A stretch of DNA of 64,000 bases, from contig JANWVF010000107.1 in NCBI GenBank assembly GCA_025056965.1, positions 23,838-87,837 on the forward strand, given 5' to 3'. Position numbers and translations under genes: made by a program. The notes under the pieces are model-generated. The model ran no database searches, had not been told where the DNA came from, and was given only the letters and a program-made list of their open reading frames with translations. Positions 47,095-57,555 of this stretch are shown piece after piece; within the stretch, counting starts at the first letter, position 1, and every line of letters begins with the position of its first letter. Source of the stretch: Thermoflexales bacterium. Its GTDB lineage: Bacteria; Chloroflexota; Anaerolineae; J036; Brachytrichaceae.

Positions 47095-48351
47095 TCAAGC
47101 GACAAAGTACCAATTAGCGAAGACTGTGGTCAATACACCTAAGCCGACGGCGAAGCCGGCCGTCAAAAACTGATCGAGTGTTGGTCGTCGTCCCCACCAG
47201 CCGAGCAGAATGAAGGTGGGAAAGAGAGGTAGTACGTAGCGCATCACGCTCGCGACCGAGCTAAAAAGGGGAACTAGGATGAGCACTAAGGTGTAGACGG
47301 CATAGCCTTCACCCAACCGCCGCCAAATGAAAGGCGTCATAGCCAATGCAATCAGCGCAAAGCTCAGGTTGAGCAGGCGGTTCAGACTGCCTCGGTTGAG
47401 TTGGAAGTCGGCCAACGCGCTCAACTCGCGAGCGAGAACAGCACCTGGGCCGATGTTCTGTCGGCCCCAGGCGGCTTGCACTTCGATGAAGGCCAGTGGC
47501 CGGTCGAAGTTGATTTCGAGGAACGCCATGTAGAGCAGCAAACCGAGCGGGATAGCAGCGATGATGACGAGTTCCGTCCAGTGCGCTTTGACGTCCCTCA
47601 ATAGCAGAGACCAAGTCTGGCGGCGCATCGTGCCTTGCAGGCTCCATCCGTGTCGGCGAAGCCACTCCCACGTCACCAGTGCCCAGAGCACGATCCCTAA
47701 GTTGCGGGTTGCCGAGGCCAACATGCCGGTGAGTGCTGCGGCCAGCCAATACTGACGGCGAGCGAAATACATAGTTGCTACGGAGAGCAATAGAAAGAGG
47801 CTCTCGGTGTAGACCGCGCTGAAAAAGAACGCGGTCGGGAAGAGCGCCAAGTAGAAGACTGTCCGACGGGCCGACGCTCGATCGGCGAGTTCCAATTCCG
47901 TCAGGCGATAGAGGAAAATCAACGCCAGTAGGAAGGCTGCATTGCTGATCAAGAAGCCGGCCAACACTAAGTTCTCGCCAACCAAAGGCGCTAACAAGCG
48001 CATGGCCAGGGGGTACAAGGGGAAGAATGCAACGTTGCTCTGGCGCAGGGGTTGAAACCAGTAGCCATCACGCGCGATCTGCACGTACCATTGACTATCC
48101 CACTTTGCCCAGAGGCTTAGAAAGGTGCTGTTCGGATCGGCAACCCAATGGCCCTCTTCAGTCGGGAGAAGCACATCACCTACGATGCCTGCAGTGAAGA
48201 GTGCTGCGCGTGAGACGACGAACGCGATCGCCGGTTGAGCCAGCCAGTCGAGCTGCGCGATCAGTGCAGTTAGGGTCATCAGGCTGTGCTCAACGCGGCG
48301 CCAGCTCATGAAAAGTGCGGAAGCGAGCGGATTGCCAGGTGTGCTGCTCAT
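47095..48351 (-). CDS. Membrane mannosyltransferase-like (PIG-V-like) protein
   Basis: Multi-TM; WAKWDSQWYVQIARDGYW, NVAFFPLYPLAMRLLAPLVG, LFPTAFFFSAVYTESLFLLLSVATMYFARR. Confidence 0.8.
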   Translation of the reverse strand: MSSTPGNPLASALFMSWRRVEHSLMTLTALIAQLDWLAQPAIAFVVSRAALFTAGIVGDVLLPTEEGHWVADPNSTFLSLWAKWDSQWYVQIARDGYWFQPLRQSNVAFFPLYPLAMRLLAPLVGENLVLAGFLISNAAFLLALIFLYRLTELELADRASARRTVFYLALFPTAFFFSAVYTESLFLLLSVATMYFARRQYWLAAALTGMLASATRNLGIVLWALVTWEWLRRHGWSLQGTMRRQTWSLLLRDVKAHWTELVIIAAIPLGLLLYMAFLEINFDRPLAFIEVQAAWGRQNIGPGAVLARELSALADFQLNRGSLNRLLNLSFALIALAMTPFIWRRLGEGYAVYTLVLILVPLFSSVASVMRYVLPLFPTFILLGWWGRRPTLDQFLTAGFAVGLGVLTTVFANWYFVA

Positions 48352-50903
48352 TGCTCCAGTCCCACGGTAACCTCGATGTTCGCCAGCGTGACCGGCCCGC
48401 CATAGGCAACCAAGCTGATCCATCCCTCGGCGCGCGGCAAGCGTATGCCCGAGGCAATAGTTTGATCGTCTACAAAGACATCCGCGCTGTTACCGCGCAC
48501 CACTAACCTTAGTTGGCTGCCTCCCTGCAATTTCCGATTCAGTTTGGCCGATCCACGACCGCGGAAGACGCCGGCCTCGTCGTAAGTGCCCCAAAAGATT
48601 CCCTCGCCGCCGCGGATAAAGCGCACGATCGTGGCGCCGCTCTTGCGCGACCGCTCGGGCATATGGATCATGAATCCTCCGCCGGCATCGGGGGTATCCG
48701 GTAGAGTGATATCGGCCTGGATGGTGTAGCTCGAAGCATAGATGCCGGTGTTCAGAATGTAGTCGGCGGGGTTGGGAGCGACCTGGGTGAAGACGCCCTG
48801 GTTGATGTTCCAGCGGCCACTGATAATGCGCTGGTCGGGAAAGCCCGATTCCCCGCTGTAGCTGCTGGCGGGAGTTAGGGGCGACATGACCGCTGGCGTT
48901 GGCGTAGCAAGTGTGGATGTCGCGCGCTCCGCAGCACCGACACTGACAGACTCGAAAACTGATTTGCTGCGCGCAGTGATCAGGCCGATATAGCCAAAGT
49001 TTTGTCCGTTGACGATGGGGATGTCGCTCGCCAGCAAGATGCCATCGAGGAAGATGCTATAGGTGGTATTGCCGCTGACGATGCGAATGACATGACGGTT
49101 CGTGCCAGGTGGATCAACGTTGGCATATCCTTGGCCGACGAACTTGCCTGTCTCGTCGTAGTAACCCCAAAATACGCCTCCAGGCCGGCGATCGGAGTAG
49201 CGGAACATGTAGGCGCCGGTAAGACGATTGGCGTAGGGCATGTTGAAGAGCACGCCGGCCCCATTGCCGTTCCGATGGCTTAGCGCGACTTCGAGGGCAT
49301 AGTTGCGAAAGGCGCTGTTGGTGTAGACGATGCTCAGGTCATAGCCAGACGTGTCTTCTTGTATGAGTGCTTGATCGGCGAATCGCCACTGACCGCTGAT
49401 CACCTGCCAGCCCGAGGTGCGCAGTTCGCCGCTGAAAACACCGCGCCAAGGCTGAGCGGCGCCACTGCTGATCAGCGGGCTGTTGGCGACGAGTGGCGTC
49501 GCGGCGGGAGCAGGTGTCCCCGTCGTGCGGGTGGTCTTTACCTTCGCTTGAGCTTTGGGCGAATCTTGAGCTGTAGATGGTCGAGGCGTTGGCTGTCGCT
49601 CGTCGGTTTTGACCAAGACGAGGGGGGTGTTGTCGAACAACGGGAAGGCTTCCACCGACGTGTAAGCGACACTACTGCGCGAGGTGATCAATCCGATATG
49701 GCCGTGGTTGCGCTGCAGCGGCACGTCGTGTGCAATGAGTGCGTCGTCCACGAAGATGTCATAGCTGCTCTCGCCGACATAGACGCGAATCTGATGGGGC
49801 TCGTTGCCAGGATCGGGCAACGCTTGAGAGCCTTGGCGGAAGAACATTCCGGTGGCATCGAAGTAACCCCAAAACAGTGAGTTCGTCTGGTCGGAATAGC
49901 GCACCATGTGAGCATCGTTGAGCTGATAAGGCGATGCCATGTTGAAGAGTAGACCGCCGCCGAGCCCGATCAGGTGACGTAGATTTACTCGCAGCACATA
50001 GTTCTCGAAAGCGCCTCCCTGGTAGCCGATGCCGGCATCTTGGATGGCTGGATTGGCTTGCACCAGCTCTCCCTGAGAGATCTTCCACTCTCCTGCGAAG
50101 GGCACCCAGCCGGCGCCGCCAGGTTTACTGTCAAAGTCGCTGACGTAGACTAGTTCATGGGGTTGTTCTGCAATCGCTGCTATGATTTTGAGTGTGTCGA
50201 AACGAGCCGGCCCCCAGCTGTGAAAGCCGATTAGGCCACTGGAATAGAACAACGGTCGCCGCTCGATCAAATTTTGGCCGTTGAGCTGAACGGTGTAGGT
50301 TTTGTCCAGCACGTAGAGATCGAGGCGATACTTTTGGGTATCCGTGTTCAGGGGCACCGTCACTTGGTTCACGAAATTGCCCTCTGAGTCGGTGTATCCG
50401 GCTACCAGTTCCATGTTTCCTCCCTCACTGCGATTGATTGTCACGCGGTGAAGTTGGGTAGTCAGATCGGGATACTGTGCGTTGAAATTGATGCCGGCCG
50501 CACGCGTGTTCTTCGCCAACGTCAGATAGACGCTAAGGTGGTAGGGCTGTTCTTCATCTAGCCGGTAAGGCACGAAGATGTTTGCCGGTTGTTCTAGGTT
50601 GGCCGTCTGCGCTAACATCTCCTCGCGCAGTGCCCACATGCCGCGATCACTGAACCAGGGCTTGATGTCAACGTCGCTGAAATCCTGTACGTACGGCAGC
50701 TCAAACGCTGTGAAGCGCTGGCGTGGGCCAAGGATTCGGGTGATCGCCAACGCTAGAACCAACAACACTAACCCCAACAGTGCCAGCCCGCTCAGTCGGC
50801 GTATCGGCAATCCGCGCGCCAGCCGCTTCCTCACTCTGTCGAAAGGAAGCCTGGCGACGATTGACCAAGTTAAGCTCTTGTGCATCATGTCGGGCCTCAT
50901 CAT
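48348..50903 (-). CDS. Membrane-anchored protein with about four concanavalin-like (LamG/DUF1080-like) repeats
   Basis: Recurrent blocks xGGxLFNMxxxxxxNxxxMVRYSDxxxxLFWGYFDxTGxFxxQG ... RVYVGESSYDIFVDDALIAHDVPL; N-terminal TM. Start codon uncertain. Confidence 0.7.
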   Translation of the reverse strand: MMRPDMMHKSLTWSIVARLPFDRVRKRLARGLPIRRLSGLALLGLVLLVLALAITRILGPRQRFTAFELPYVQDFSDVDIKPWFSDRGMWALREEMLAQTANLEQPANIFVPYRLDEEQPYHLSVYLTLAKNTRAAGINFNAQYPDLTTQLHRVTINRSEGGNMELVAGYTDSEGNFVNQVTVPLNTDTQKYRLDLYVLDKTYTVQLNGQNLIERRPLFYSSGLIGFHSWGPARFDTLKIIAAIAEQPHELVYVSDFDSKPGGAGWVPFAGEWKISQGELVQANPAIQDAGIGYQGGAFENYVLRVNLRHLIGLGGGLLFNMASPYQLNDAHMVRYSDQTNSLFWGYFDATGMFFRQGSQALPDPGNEPHQIRVYVGESSYDIFVDDALIAHDVPLQRNHGHIGLITSRSSVAYTSVEAFPLFDNTPLVLVKTDERQPTPRPSTAQDSPKAQAKVKTTRTTGTPAPAATPLVANSPLISSGAAQPWRGVFSGELRTSGWQVISGQWRFADQALIQEDTSGYDLSIVYTNSAFRNYALEVALSHRNGNGAGVLFNMPYANRLTGAYMFRYSDRRPGGVFWGYYDETGKFVGQGYANVDPPGTNRHVIRIVSGNTTYSIFLDGILLASDIPIVNGQNFGYIGLITARSKSVFESVSVGAAERATSTLATPTPAVMSPLTPASSYSGESGFPDQRIISGRWNINQGVFTQVAPNPADYILNTGIYASSYTIQADITLPDTPDAGGGFMIHMPERSRKSGATIVRFIRGGEGIFWGTYDEAGVFRGRGSAKLNRKLQGGSQLRLVVRGNSADVFVDDQTIASGIRLPRAEGWISLVAYGGPVTLANIEVTVGLEQ

Positions 50904-50929
50904 GGTGATTAAGTTTGTGGCTCGCTCGG

Positions 50930-53878
50930 CTAAGGTGCTGCGTCGTTCGATAGCATCGTCTGGCAGCATAGGCCTTGGACAGCGCTCACCCAACGTACGT
51001 TCTCCGGAAGGTTGAGATTCCGGTAACTCTCTTCTGGGATGGCCAAAATGCCCTCAACCAGCAAGGGATTGCCGTCCTGCTTGTCGAAATAAAATGTGTG
51101 CCAACCTTTGCTGGCATCTACGATTCCCAAGTCGAAGTATTGGTAGCGGTTGTTGACCGCCACAACGTCGCCAGGAATCAGTCGCTCCAATTCTTCGATC
51201 GTGTATTCCTCCATATCCACCACCTTCCGGTCGGCGCTGAATACCGTCTTCTGATCGTAAAGGTCCAACATCCCCGGGGTTGCTCGCAACTCAATAGTGG
51301 TCGCGAACCCGAGGCTTTTGGCGCGGATGGCGAGTTGATTCAAAGTTGCTGCGCCCCTTAACAATAGACGGTATCTCCCGTCCTCTGGAAACTTCGCATC
51401 AATGCGAAAACGGGTTGGCCGAGGCAGGCCGATGAAGCTACCCTTGACGGTGCCGTAAAGGCCGGGCGTGATCATATTTAAGCGATTCCATTTGCTGTCT
51501 GAGAAGAACTGGAACAGGCGAAACATCGGTGATAAATAGTAGGAGCTCGGGATGATGTGTGGGCTGAAGGCGAAAATGCGGCTGCTGGGAACGAAGAAGC
51601 GATCGGGATGAGCCTTGATGAATAGGTCGAGTGCGGCTATGTGCGGGTTGTCGGTCACCAGATCTAAGTTGGCGTAGCCGGCTAAGTCATCTGATACCAC
51701 CAGATGGCGCAAGTCATAGTATCGGGTCAAATCTAGCCGGTTGGAGAGCAGGCGGATGAATTCGGACCAACCAGTATTAATAAGCAACGGCTTGCGCGTG
51801 GCCCGAGGGAGGTCAATGAATTCGTAAACCGCATAACTATCGTTCTCATAGAGCTTGCGCAGGTAAGTGGGTAGCTGGTCCAGTTGGGGTTCGATTACAC
51901 GTTCCAATTCGCGCAGATATTCAGCGCCGCCTACCGTGCTGGCGATCAATTCGCGGTTAATGACGATATAGCGAATGTTTAGGTCGCGCGCGATGTTCAC
52001 CCACCAGTCCTGGCCGTAATACAGGGCTCGCAGCAAGAGGAAGAATTCAAATTTGTTGTCCGAGTCGCCGGTGAGGCCATAGTAGTAGCTGGGCAAGTCG
52101 AGATAGTAGATGTGAAATTTATCAATGAACTTGTGCTCTACGCCAGTCGGGCTCACGATCACTTTGGCCGTCTCGGTGGGTGGCAGCACCACCACCTTGC
52201 CCGGTGGCATGCGCTGCAGAACGGTCTTGACCTCCTTGAGATAGACGACCGGGTAGGGTGCCAAGAAGCCTCGCAAGTTCCCGCTCGCGAAGGTGTCGCG
52301 ATAGTGAGCGTTGCTCAGCAGCGGCGCTACGCAGAGTGATGCGATGAGCGTAAGCGCGATCTGTTCTCCTCGTATTGGCTGGCTTCGATTGCGCCGGGTC
52401 AACCCTTCGCCAAGCCAGGCGATGCTGATGGTCATGAGTACGCAGGCCATCATGAAAAGAATCAGTTGGAAGCGGTGGGGGAAGCGCAGCACTTGAACGA
52501 TGGTGCTGGTGAGTTGGAGGATCAAATTGCCCAGGGTGGACTGCATGCCATCGGCTGCGCGGCTAATGGTGGCGATCGTGCGGTGGAAGGTGGGAAACCA
52601 ATCAGGATCGGAGTAGCCCAGAGTCGCCCACATCGAGAAAAGGACGTTAACGTAGGCGACGACGAGAAACTGCTGGCGCGACCAAGAGTTGAAGACGCTG
52701 CGGCGTATGGCTGGCAGCATCAATGGCAGCAATGTTAGCGCGGTATAGGCCACGTTTGGCCAGCGTGGCTCTTTGACAAGGTAGTCGCCGCCGATGATCT
52801 TGTCCATGATGCCGGCCATGTCAAATGAGAGCACGTGTCCTAGTGGCACAGAGGCATCGCTGATGAAGTAAAAATCACCCGGCACAGTTTCCGAGATGTT
52901 GGGCACGCCACGCAGAAAGACGAACTTGACCATCAGCCCATAGGGGATGATGGTGAGGACGGCCAACAGTATGAATGCCAGGATGCAGCGTACCGGCGTC
53001 GTATGGCCTACGCGTGACCACACTGCTAGGCTGTGACCTATGAAGCTATGAATCCGTCCTCTTGAAAAGGCGGTGGATGATGAGCGGGATGTCGTCCTGC
53101 AGTAGCGCAACTCTTTCCAGTGCTGTCTCCATCGTCTTAGGTGCCGCAGTTTGCCATCGTGGATGAACCGTGCTGCCTCGAGCGTCAGCAGGCTGGCGAC
53201 GGTGATAATCAAGTAGAGTGCAAAGAGGATCAGGTAGTGAATCGCCGGATTGAGCAGGGTGATGATGCATGCGGCCACAATGAAACGGTAAGGCCGGCGA
53301 CGGGCGAAGATCAGGCCGAAAGTTACCAGCAGGGAAGCGATTGTGAATAAGCTGAAGCCGAGGATGAGAGTATAGAAGTGAGTAATTTTGGCGTAGGTCA
53401 GGATCGCGAAAATGACTGCAACGGCAGGCGCAGCGGCGATATAGATCGTTGGCGCTGCGCCAAATTGCACACCGGCGACCAGAAAGCGGCTCACGGCGAG
53501 GTACGCGGCGAAAGTCACAGCAGGGATGACCAAGATGATGGCGAAGGGTAAGATCTTGTAGTAGCGCAACCAGGTGGTCAGGAAGGAGTAACGGACGCGG
53601 AACTCATAGCCGTTGGTCAACTGGTTGAATTTGCCCGCAGCCTGTTCGATGAACTGGCTGTTAGGGTTGAAGAAGGGCACCAGTTCGTCACCGTTGATCA
53701 CTGCTTCACCACGTAGCACCGAGGGAATGCTGGCCAACACGCCGCGAAAGATGAACAGCGAGCACGCGAGATAGATTGCCCCCACGGTGAACGCAATCCG
53801 ATGAGTGACGGCTATGTTACAGATGCGCACACTCAAGGCCGTGCGTGTCTGTTTGGAAAGAACGGGGAGCAATTCCAT
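50930..53878 (-). CDS. Large multi-TM protein, glycosyltransferase/YfhO-like membrane protein
   Basis: Many hydrophobic segments in the first half, soluble C-terminal half; genomic context of polysaccharide genes. Confidence 0.65.
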   Translation of the reverse strand: MELLPVLSKQTRTALSVRICNIAVTHRIAFTVGAIYLACSLFIFRGVLASIPSVLRGEAVINGDELVPFFNPNSQFIEQAAGKFNQLTNGYEFRVRYSFLTTWLRYYKILPFAIILVIPAVTFAAYLAVSRFLVAGVQFGAAPTIYIAAAPAVAVIFAILTYAKITHFYTLILGFSLFTIASLLVTFGLIFARRRPYRFIVAACIITLLNPAIHYLILFALYLIITVASLLTLEAARFIHDGKLRHLRRWRQHWKELRYCRTTSRSSSTAFSRGRIHSFIGHSLAVWSRVGHTTPVRCILAFILLAVLTIIPYGLMVKFVFLRGVPNISETVPGDFYFISDASVPLGHVLSFDMAGIMDKIIGGDYLVKEPRWPNVAYTALTLLPLMLPAIRRSVFNSWSRQQFLVVAYVNVLFSMWATLGYSDPDWFPTFHRTIATISRAADGMQSTLGNLILQLTSTIVQVLRFPHRFQLILFMMACVLMTISIAWLGEGLTRRNRSQPIRGEQIALTLIASLCVAPLLSNAHYRDTFASGNLRGFLAPYPVVYLKEVKTVLQRMPPGKVVVLPPTETAKVIVSPTGVEHKFIDKFHIYYLDLPSYYYGLTGDSDNKFEFFLLLRALYYGQDWWVNIARDLNIRYIVINRELIASTVGGAEYLRELERVIEPQLDQLPTYLRKLYENDSYAVYEFIDLPRATRKPLLINTGWSEFIRLLSNRLDLTRYYDLRHLVVSDDLAGYANLDLVTDNPHIAALDLFIKAHPDRFFVPSSRIFAFSPHIIPSSYYLSPMFRLFQFFSDSKWNRLNMITPGLYGTVKGSFIGLPRPTRFRIDAKFPEDGRYRLLLRGAATLNQLAIRAKSLGFATTIELRATPGMLDLYDQKTVFSADRKVVDMEEYTIEELERLIPGDVVAVNNRYQYFDLGIVDASKGWHTFYFDKQDGNPLLVEGILAIPEESYRNLNLPENVRWVSAVQGLCCQTMLSNDAAP

Positions 53879-53886
53879 AGTTGACC

Positions 53887-55071
53887 CTACAGTTGCAACT
53901 GTTGGCGCAGCCGGCTGAAATAGTGTGCCAGCTCGCTGCGCATTGCCGAGCTACGTCTCAGCAAATGGTCTCGGATGACTGACGACTTGTGCAAGGCAGT
54001 CTCTGCTATGCGCTTGAGCGCGAGCGGGTCGAAAGGTGCATTCGCGTCTAGAGCGTAGGAAGTCATCTCTAAACCCGCGATGAGTTCGCACACCTTGATG
54101 TCGTAGGTCAGGGCTACGAAGGGCTTGCCGAGGATCGCTGCAATCACCAAAGCGTGTAGCCGCTCCGCCACCAGCAAGTCACACCCCGCGATGAGAGCAG
54201 CGATTTGTCTGTGAGTTGTCGGCAGGCGCTGATGTACTTCGATCTCTGGAAGACGCGCGCAGAACTCGGCGAGTACCTTGGCGTCGTGCTGGGCCTTGAA
54301 TCTGGACTGCATCGGCAGTGTGTGGATCTCGATCGGGTAGCTGGCATGCAATGCACGCAGACCGTCTTCTAGGTTTTTCAGCAAGGTCGTCCAGTTGGCT
54401 GGATTCTCGATGTCGTAGTTGAGGTTGAGCGCCACACGCACAGGAGGCTGCAGCGTGCCGTTGCACGCTGCCGGCCGCGGGAGCGGATAGCCGGCCACCT
54501 CTTCACGAGAGAGTGGCGCGAATTGGGCCGGCGCATTGGCAAACACAGCGTCGGGCACGCGTTGCACGCGTTGAGAGGGCAGGCCGAGACTCAAGCATGT
54601 CTCATAAGACCTGCAATCGCGCACCGAGAGCACGTCCACTTGGCGGAGAATGTAGCGCGCGAACCGGCGTCCCTGCTCGGTTTGCAGTGGTCCGACACCG
54701 ATATTGCTCATCACGATCGGCTTGCGTGCTATGTGTCGTGCGAAGGTGACGATCGCTAACACCATGAGCAGCGTCGCGTAGCGGTTGCGGCCGACGCTGG
54801 CATAGAGCTCCTTGATGATGCTGCCGCCGCCGAAGAAAACTAGATCGCATGTGCGCAGTCGGCGCAGTAATCGGCTGCGGTCTCTGACCGTATGGAACAC
54901 TTCGGCATGGAAACGCGATTGCAGTTGAGCCGCAGTAAATAGCGGATCATAGGAGTTGACCTTGTAGTGATGGTGGCTGCCCAGCTGATTCAGAAACGTC
55001 TCCAGCAGCAGCTCGTCACCGATGTTGTGCTGTCCGTGTGTGCCAAGGAAGACGATATTTTTGGAAGTCAT
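53887..55071 (-). CDS. Polysaccharide pyruvyl transferase family protein (CsaB-like)
   Basis: GTHGQHNIGDELLLETFLNQLG, VFFGGGSIIKELY, LLVAERLHALVIAAILGKPFVALTYDIKV. Confidence 0.88.
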   Translation of the reverse strand: MTSKNIVFLGTHGQHNIGDELLLETFLNQLGSHHHYKVNSYDPLFTAAQLQSRFHAEVFHTVRDRSRLLRRLRTCDLVFFGGGSIIKELYASVGRNRYATLLMVLAIVTFARHIARKPIVMSNIGVGPLQTEQGRRFARYILRQVDVLSVRDCRSYETCLSLGLPSQRVQRVPDAVFANAPAQFAPLSREEVAGYPLPRPAACNGTLQPPVRVALNLNYDIENPANWTTLLKNLEDGLRALHASYPIEIHTLPMQSRFKAQHDAKVLAEFCARLPEIEVHQRLPTTHRQIAALIAGCDLLVAERLHALVIAAILGKPFVALTYDIKVCELIAGLEMTSYALDANAPFDPLALKRIAETALHKSSVIRDHLLRRSSAMRSELAHYFSRLRQQLQL

Positions 55072-55090
55072 AGGAATGAGGGCTTCACGG

Positions 55091-57166
55091 TTAAACAGCT
55101 CTTGTCTCGTCTAGTGCCAACGGCGTGCCGATGCGTCGCATGGGGACTTGCTTAAGCGCATGCAATGAATCCCAAGCCAGCAATACGACGAAGAAGCAAA
55201 TCATCAGGCCGAGTTGAATCGAAACGACTTGGTGCAGTGACTCGTGAAAGATCCAGAGCAGCAACACTTGAAGCGCGCCAACTCCGATCGCCAAGTAGGC
55301 GGCGTCAGCGCTGCCAATGGATAGCCGATAGTTGATGACGACGTTGGCCAAAGCATAGGCGGTCGTGGCTAGGGCATATAGCCATAGCAGCGGAGCGATG
55401 GGCAGGTAAGCCGGCCCGAACAACACTTGCACGATAGCTTCTGGAAACGAGTAGGTGAGGGTCACAATGGCAAGCGAACCAGCCAGGACGATCGCCAGCG
55501 AGAGCAAGAGCAGGTGGCGATGACGCTGGCCACGGCTATATCGCTGGGCAACGATGGGAAACATCGCGGTCACGATTGACCAAGTGGCAAAGAAGACGAC
55601 GCGGCCCGTTAGGGCTAGCGCGGCATAAAGCCCTGCTTCCTCAGAGGGGAAGAAGCGCCGTACGATCAACACATCGCTGTTGTTGATCAGAATTTGACCC
55701 AACTGAGCCGCAAGCGCCGGACCGGTGAAGACCATCACCTCACGGCGCAGCGCCGATGTGATCGGCTGTGCGGTTGGCAGATCGGCAGCGACGCGACGCG
55801 CGGTGAGCCAGGTGGTGACGAACGAGAGAGTGATTCCTGCCACAGCGCCATTTACCCCGAAGCCTAACGCCACAAAAGCCAGGCTGAGCAGCAAACGTGA
55901 CCACATCTCAACCTGGTAGGTGGCGGCGAGGAGACCGAAACGCATGCGCCCTTGCAGCAGACCACGTTCGACGCCCTGCATCAGAAAGAAGGGAGCAAAT
56001 AGCCCAAACAAGATGAATGGGACGGGCGAACTGACCGAGAAGAAGCTGGTCCATAGCGGCGCACCAAGCGCAAAAATAACCATCAGTCCCAAGCCGATCC
56101 ACAGGGCAAGTCGCAGCGAGAAACGGCGCAAGCGGGCGATGCTTGATAGGTCACGCGCTGCAGCGAAGACAGCGCTGAAGCGTGCTGCCGGCGTTTGCAC
56201 ACTGGTGGTCAGGAACGAGGTGACGAGAAATAGCGTCACGATCAGGCTGAGGTCGGCAAAGGCTGATGGACCGAGCCAGCGCCCCATGATGAGGTTGAAG
56301 AGGTAATTCCCGGCGTTGACCAGGGTGGCGCTGATGAACAGCACTGCGCCGCCGCGCAGCAACCCACTGCCGTGCGATGATCCGGGGGAAGCGAACTCAA
56401 ATCGGTTGGGTAGCATACTCGGGTCGAAGGTGCGCGTGCCTGCGTCCCAAGTCTCCACGATGAAGCGCCGCTTTGCCCGGTCGAGAGTCAGTGTCACTTG
56501 CAGCTGGCCGCTGCCATTCAACGCGTGCTCGATGATGTTGGTGCAGACTTCCTGGACGGCCAATTGGATTTGATTGGTGAGGTTGTGAGTGGAAGGCACC
56601 GATGCGTGCCCCAACAGTGCGGCGACTCCTTCCCCTAATACGTTCAGGTAGCGATAGCTAGCGGGTAAGTCCACCGTCAACGTGATTGGTCGCTCGTCCT
56701 CCTTAACGCAACCGATGGCGCTGAAAGGCAACACTTTCACTAATCGCCAGCGGTTGCCCCTAGGGCGGGGGATGTACACTACTTCATCCATCAAGCTGCG
56801 CACCAGGAAGAGTCCTACGCCGAGGTTGATTGGGCCGGCGCCGGCCTCGGGCGGGGTTGGCCGCGTGGTCGTCTCAGGCAGCAGAGCCTCGTAGCACCAA
56901 CCGCCAGGCAGTTTGAGAGAGAAGCGCCGTGGCTCATTACTCAACTGCAGCGTTGCGCTGATCTCGCTCGTGCCGGCTTCTTGGACGATTGCCTGAACCA
57001 GCGGTTGCTGAGCTGCGGCCAACGCTTCGGCCGCAACGGCATCGGCTTGTGCCAGGCCGTCAACGCGCGCCAGCATTGCCTGCAGGCAGCAAGCAAGCAG
57101 CGCGTGGACATCCACTTGCTCCAGTGTGCCTTTGATGCGAATTTGTAACCGATCTTCCTGATTCAT
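55091..57166 (-). CDS. Fusion: N-terminal HATPase_c (RsbW-like) segments plus C-terminal oligosaccharide flippase
   Basis: LGVGLFLVRSLMDEVVYIPRPRGNRWRLVK (G-box like); AVQEVCTNIIEHALNGSGQLQVTLTL...ETWDAGTRTFDPSMLP (N-box/D-box like); then multi-TM FISATLVNAGNYLFNLIMGRWLGPSAFADLSLIVTLF flippase. Confidence 0.82.
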   Translation of the reverse strand: MNQEDRLQIRIKGTLEQVDVHALLACCLQAMLARVDGLAQADAVAAEALAAAQQPLVQAIVQEAGTSEISATLQLSNEPRRFSLKLPGGWCYEALLPETTTRPTPPEAGAGPINLGVGLFLVRSLMDEVVYIPRPRGNRWRLVKVLPFSAIGCVKEDERPITLTVDLPASYRYLNVLGEGVAALLGHASVPSTHNLTNQIQLAVQEVCTNIIEHALNGSGQLQVTLTLDRAKRRFIVETWDAGTRTFDPSMLPNRFEFASPGSSHGSGLLRGGAVLFISATLVNAGNYLFNLIMGRWLGPSAFADLSLIVTLFLVTSFLTTSVQTPAARFSAVFAAARDLSSIARLRRFSLRLALWIGLGLMVIFALGAPLWTSFFSVSSPVPFILFGLFAPFFLMQGVERGLLQGRMRFGLLAATYQVEMWSRLLLSLAFVALGFGVNGAVAGITLSFVTTWLTARRVAADLPTAQPITSALRREVMVFTGPALAAQLGQILINNSDVLIVRRFFPSEEAGLYAALALTGRVVFFATWSIVTAMFPIVAQRYSRGQRHRHLLLLSLAIVLAGSLAIVTLTYSFPEAIVQVLFGPAYLPIAPLLWLYALATTAYALANVVINYRLSIGSADAAYLAIGVGALQVLLLWIFHESLHQVVSIQLGLMICFFVVLLAWDSLHALKQVPMRRIGTPLALDETRAV

Positions 57167-57552
57167 GAGCGTTGTTCATTGGGTAGCAAGCGTTTGACCG
57201 TCGCCTCCAACTCCCAGGAACTGACGGGTTTCTCCAGAAAGCTGTTGGCTCCTGCGGCGCTCGCTTCGAGGCGATGCTGGTCGAGGACACTATTTGTCAG
57301 GATGATCACAGGCACGTTGCGCAGGGCCTCGTCGGTGCGTACACGCCGCAGAAGATCCAGCCCATCCATCTCTGGCATGGAAATGTCAGAGATAAGCAGA
57401 TCCACATGAGATTGGGCCAGGTAAGCCAACGCTTCCCGGCCACTGTTGGCAGTAACGACTTCATGTCCGCTATTGCGCAGCCGTTTGCTGATCACTAATT
57501 GTGTGACAGGGTGGTCTTCCACAACGAGAATGGTTGCCATAGCGTTCACCAC
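57163..57552 (-). CDS. Response regulator receiver protein
   Basis: ILVVEDHPVTQLVISKRLRNSGHEVVTANSGREAL, LLISDISMPEMDGLDLLRRVR, VIILTNS, FLEKPVS. Confidence 0.92.
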   Translation of the reverse strand: MVNAMATILVVEDHPVTQLVISKRLRNSGHEVVTANSGREALAYLAQSHVDLLISDISMPEMDGLDLLRRVRTDEALRNVPVIILTNSVLDQHRLEASAAGANSFLEKPVSSWELEATVKRLLPNEQRS

Positions 57553-57555
57553 ACA

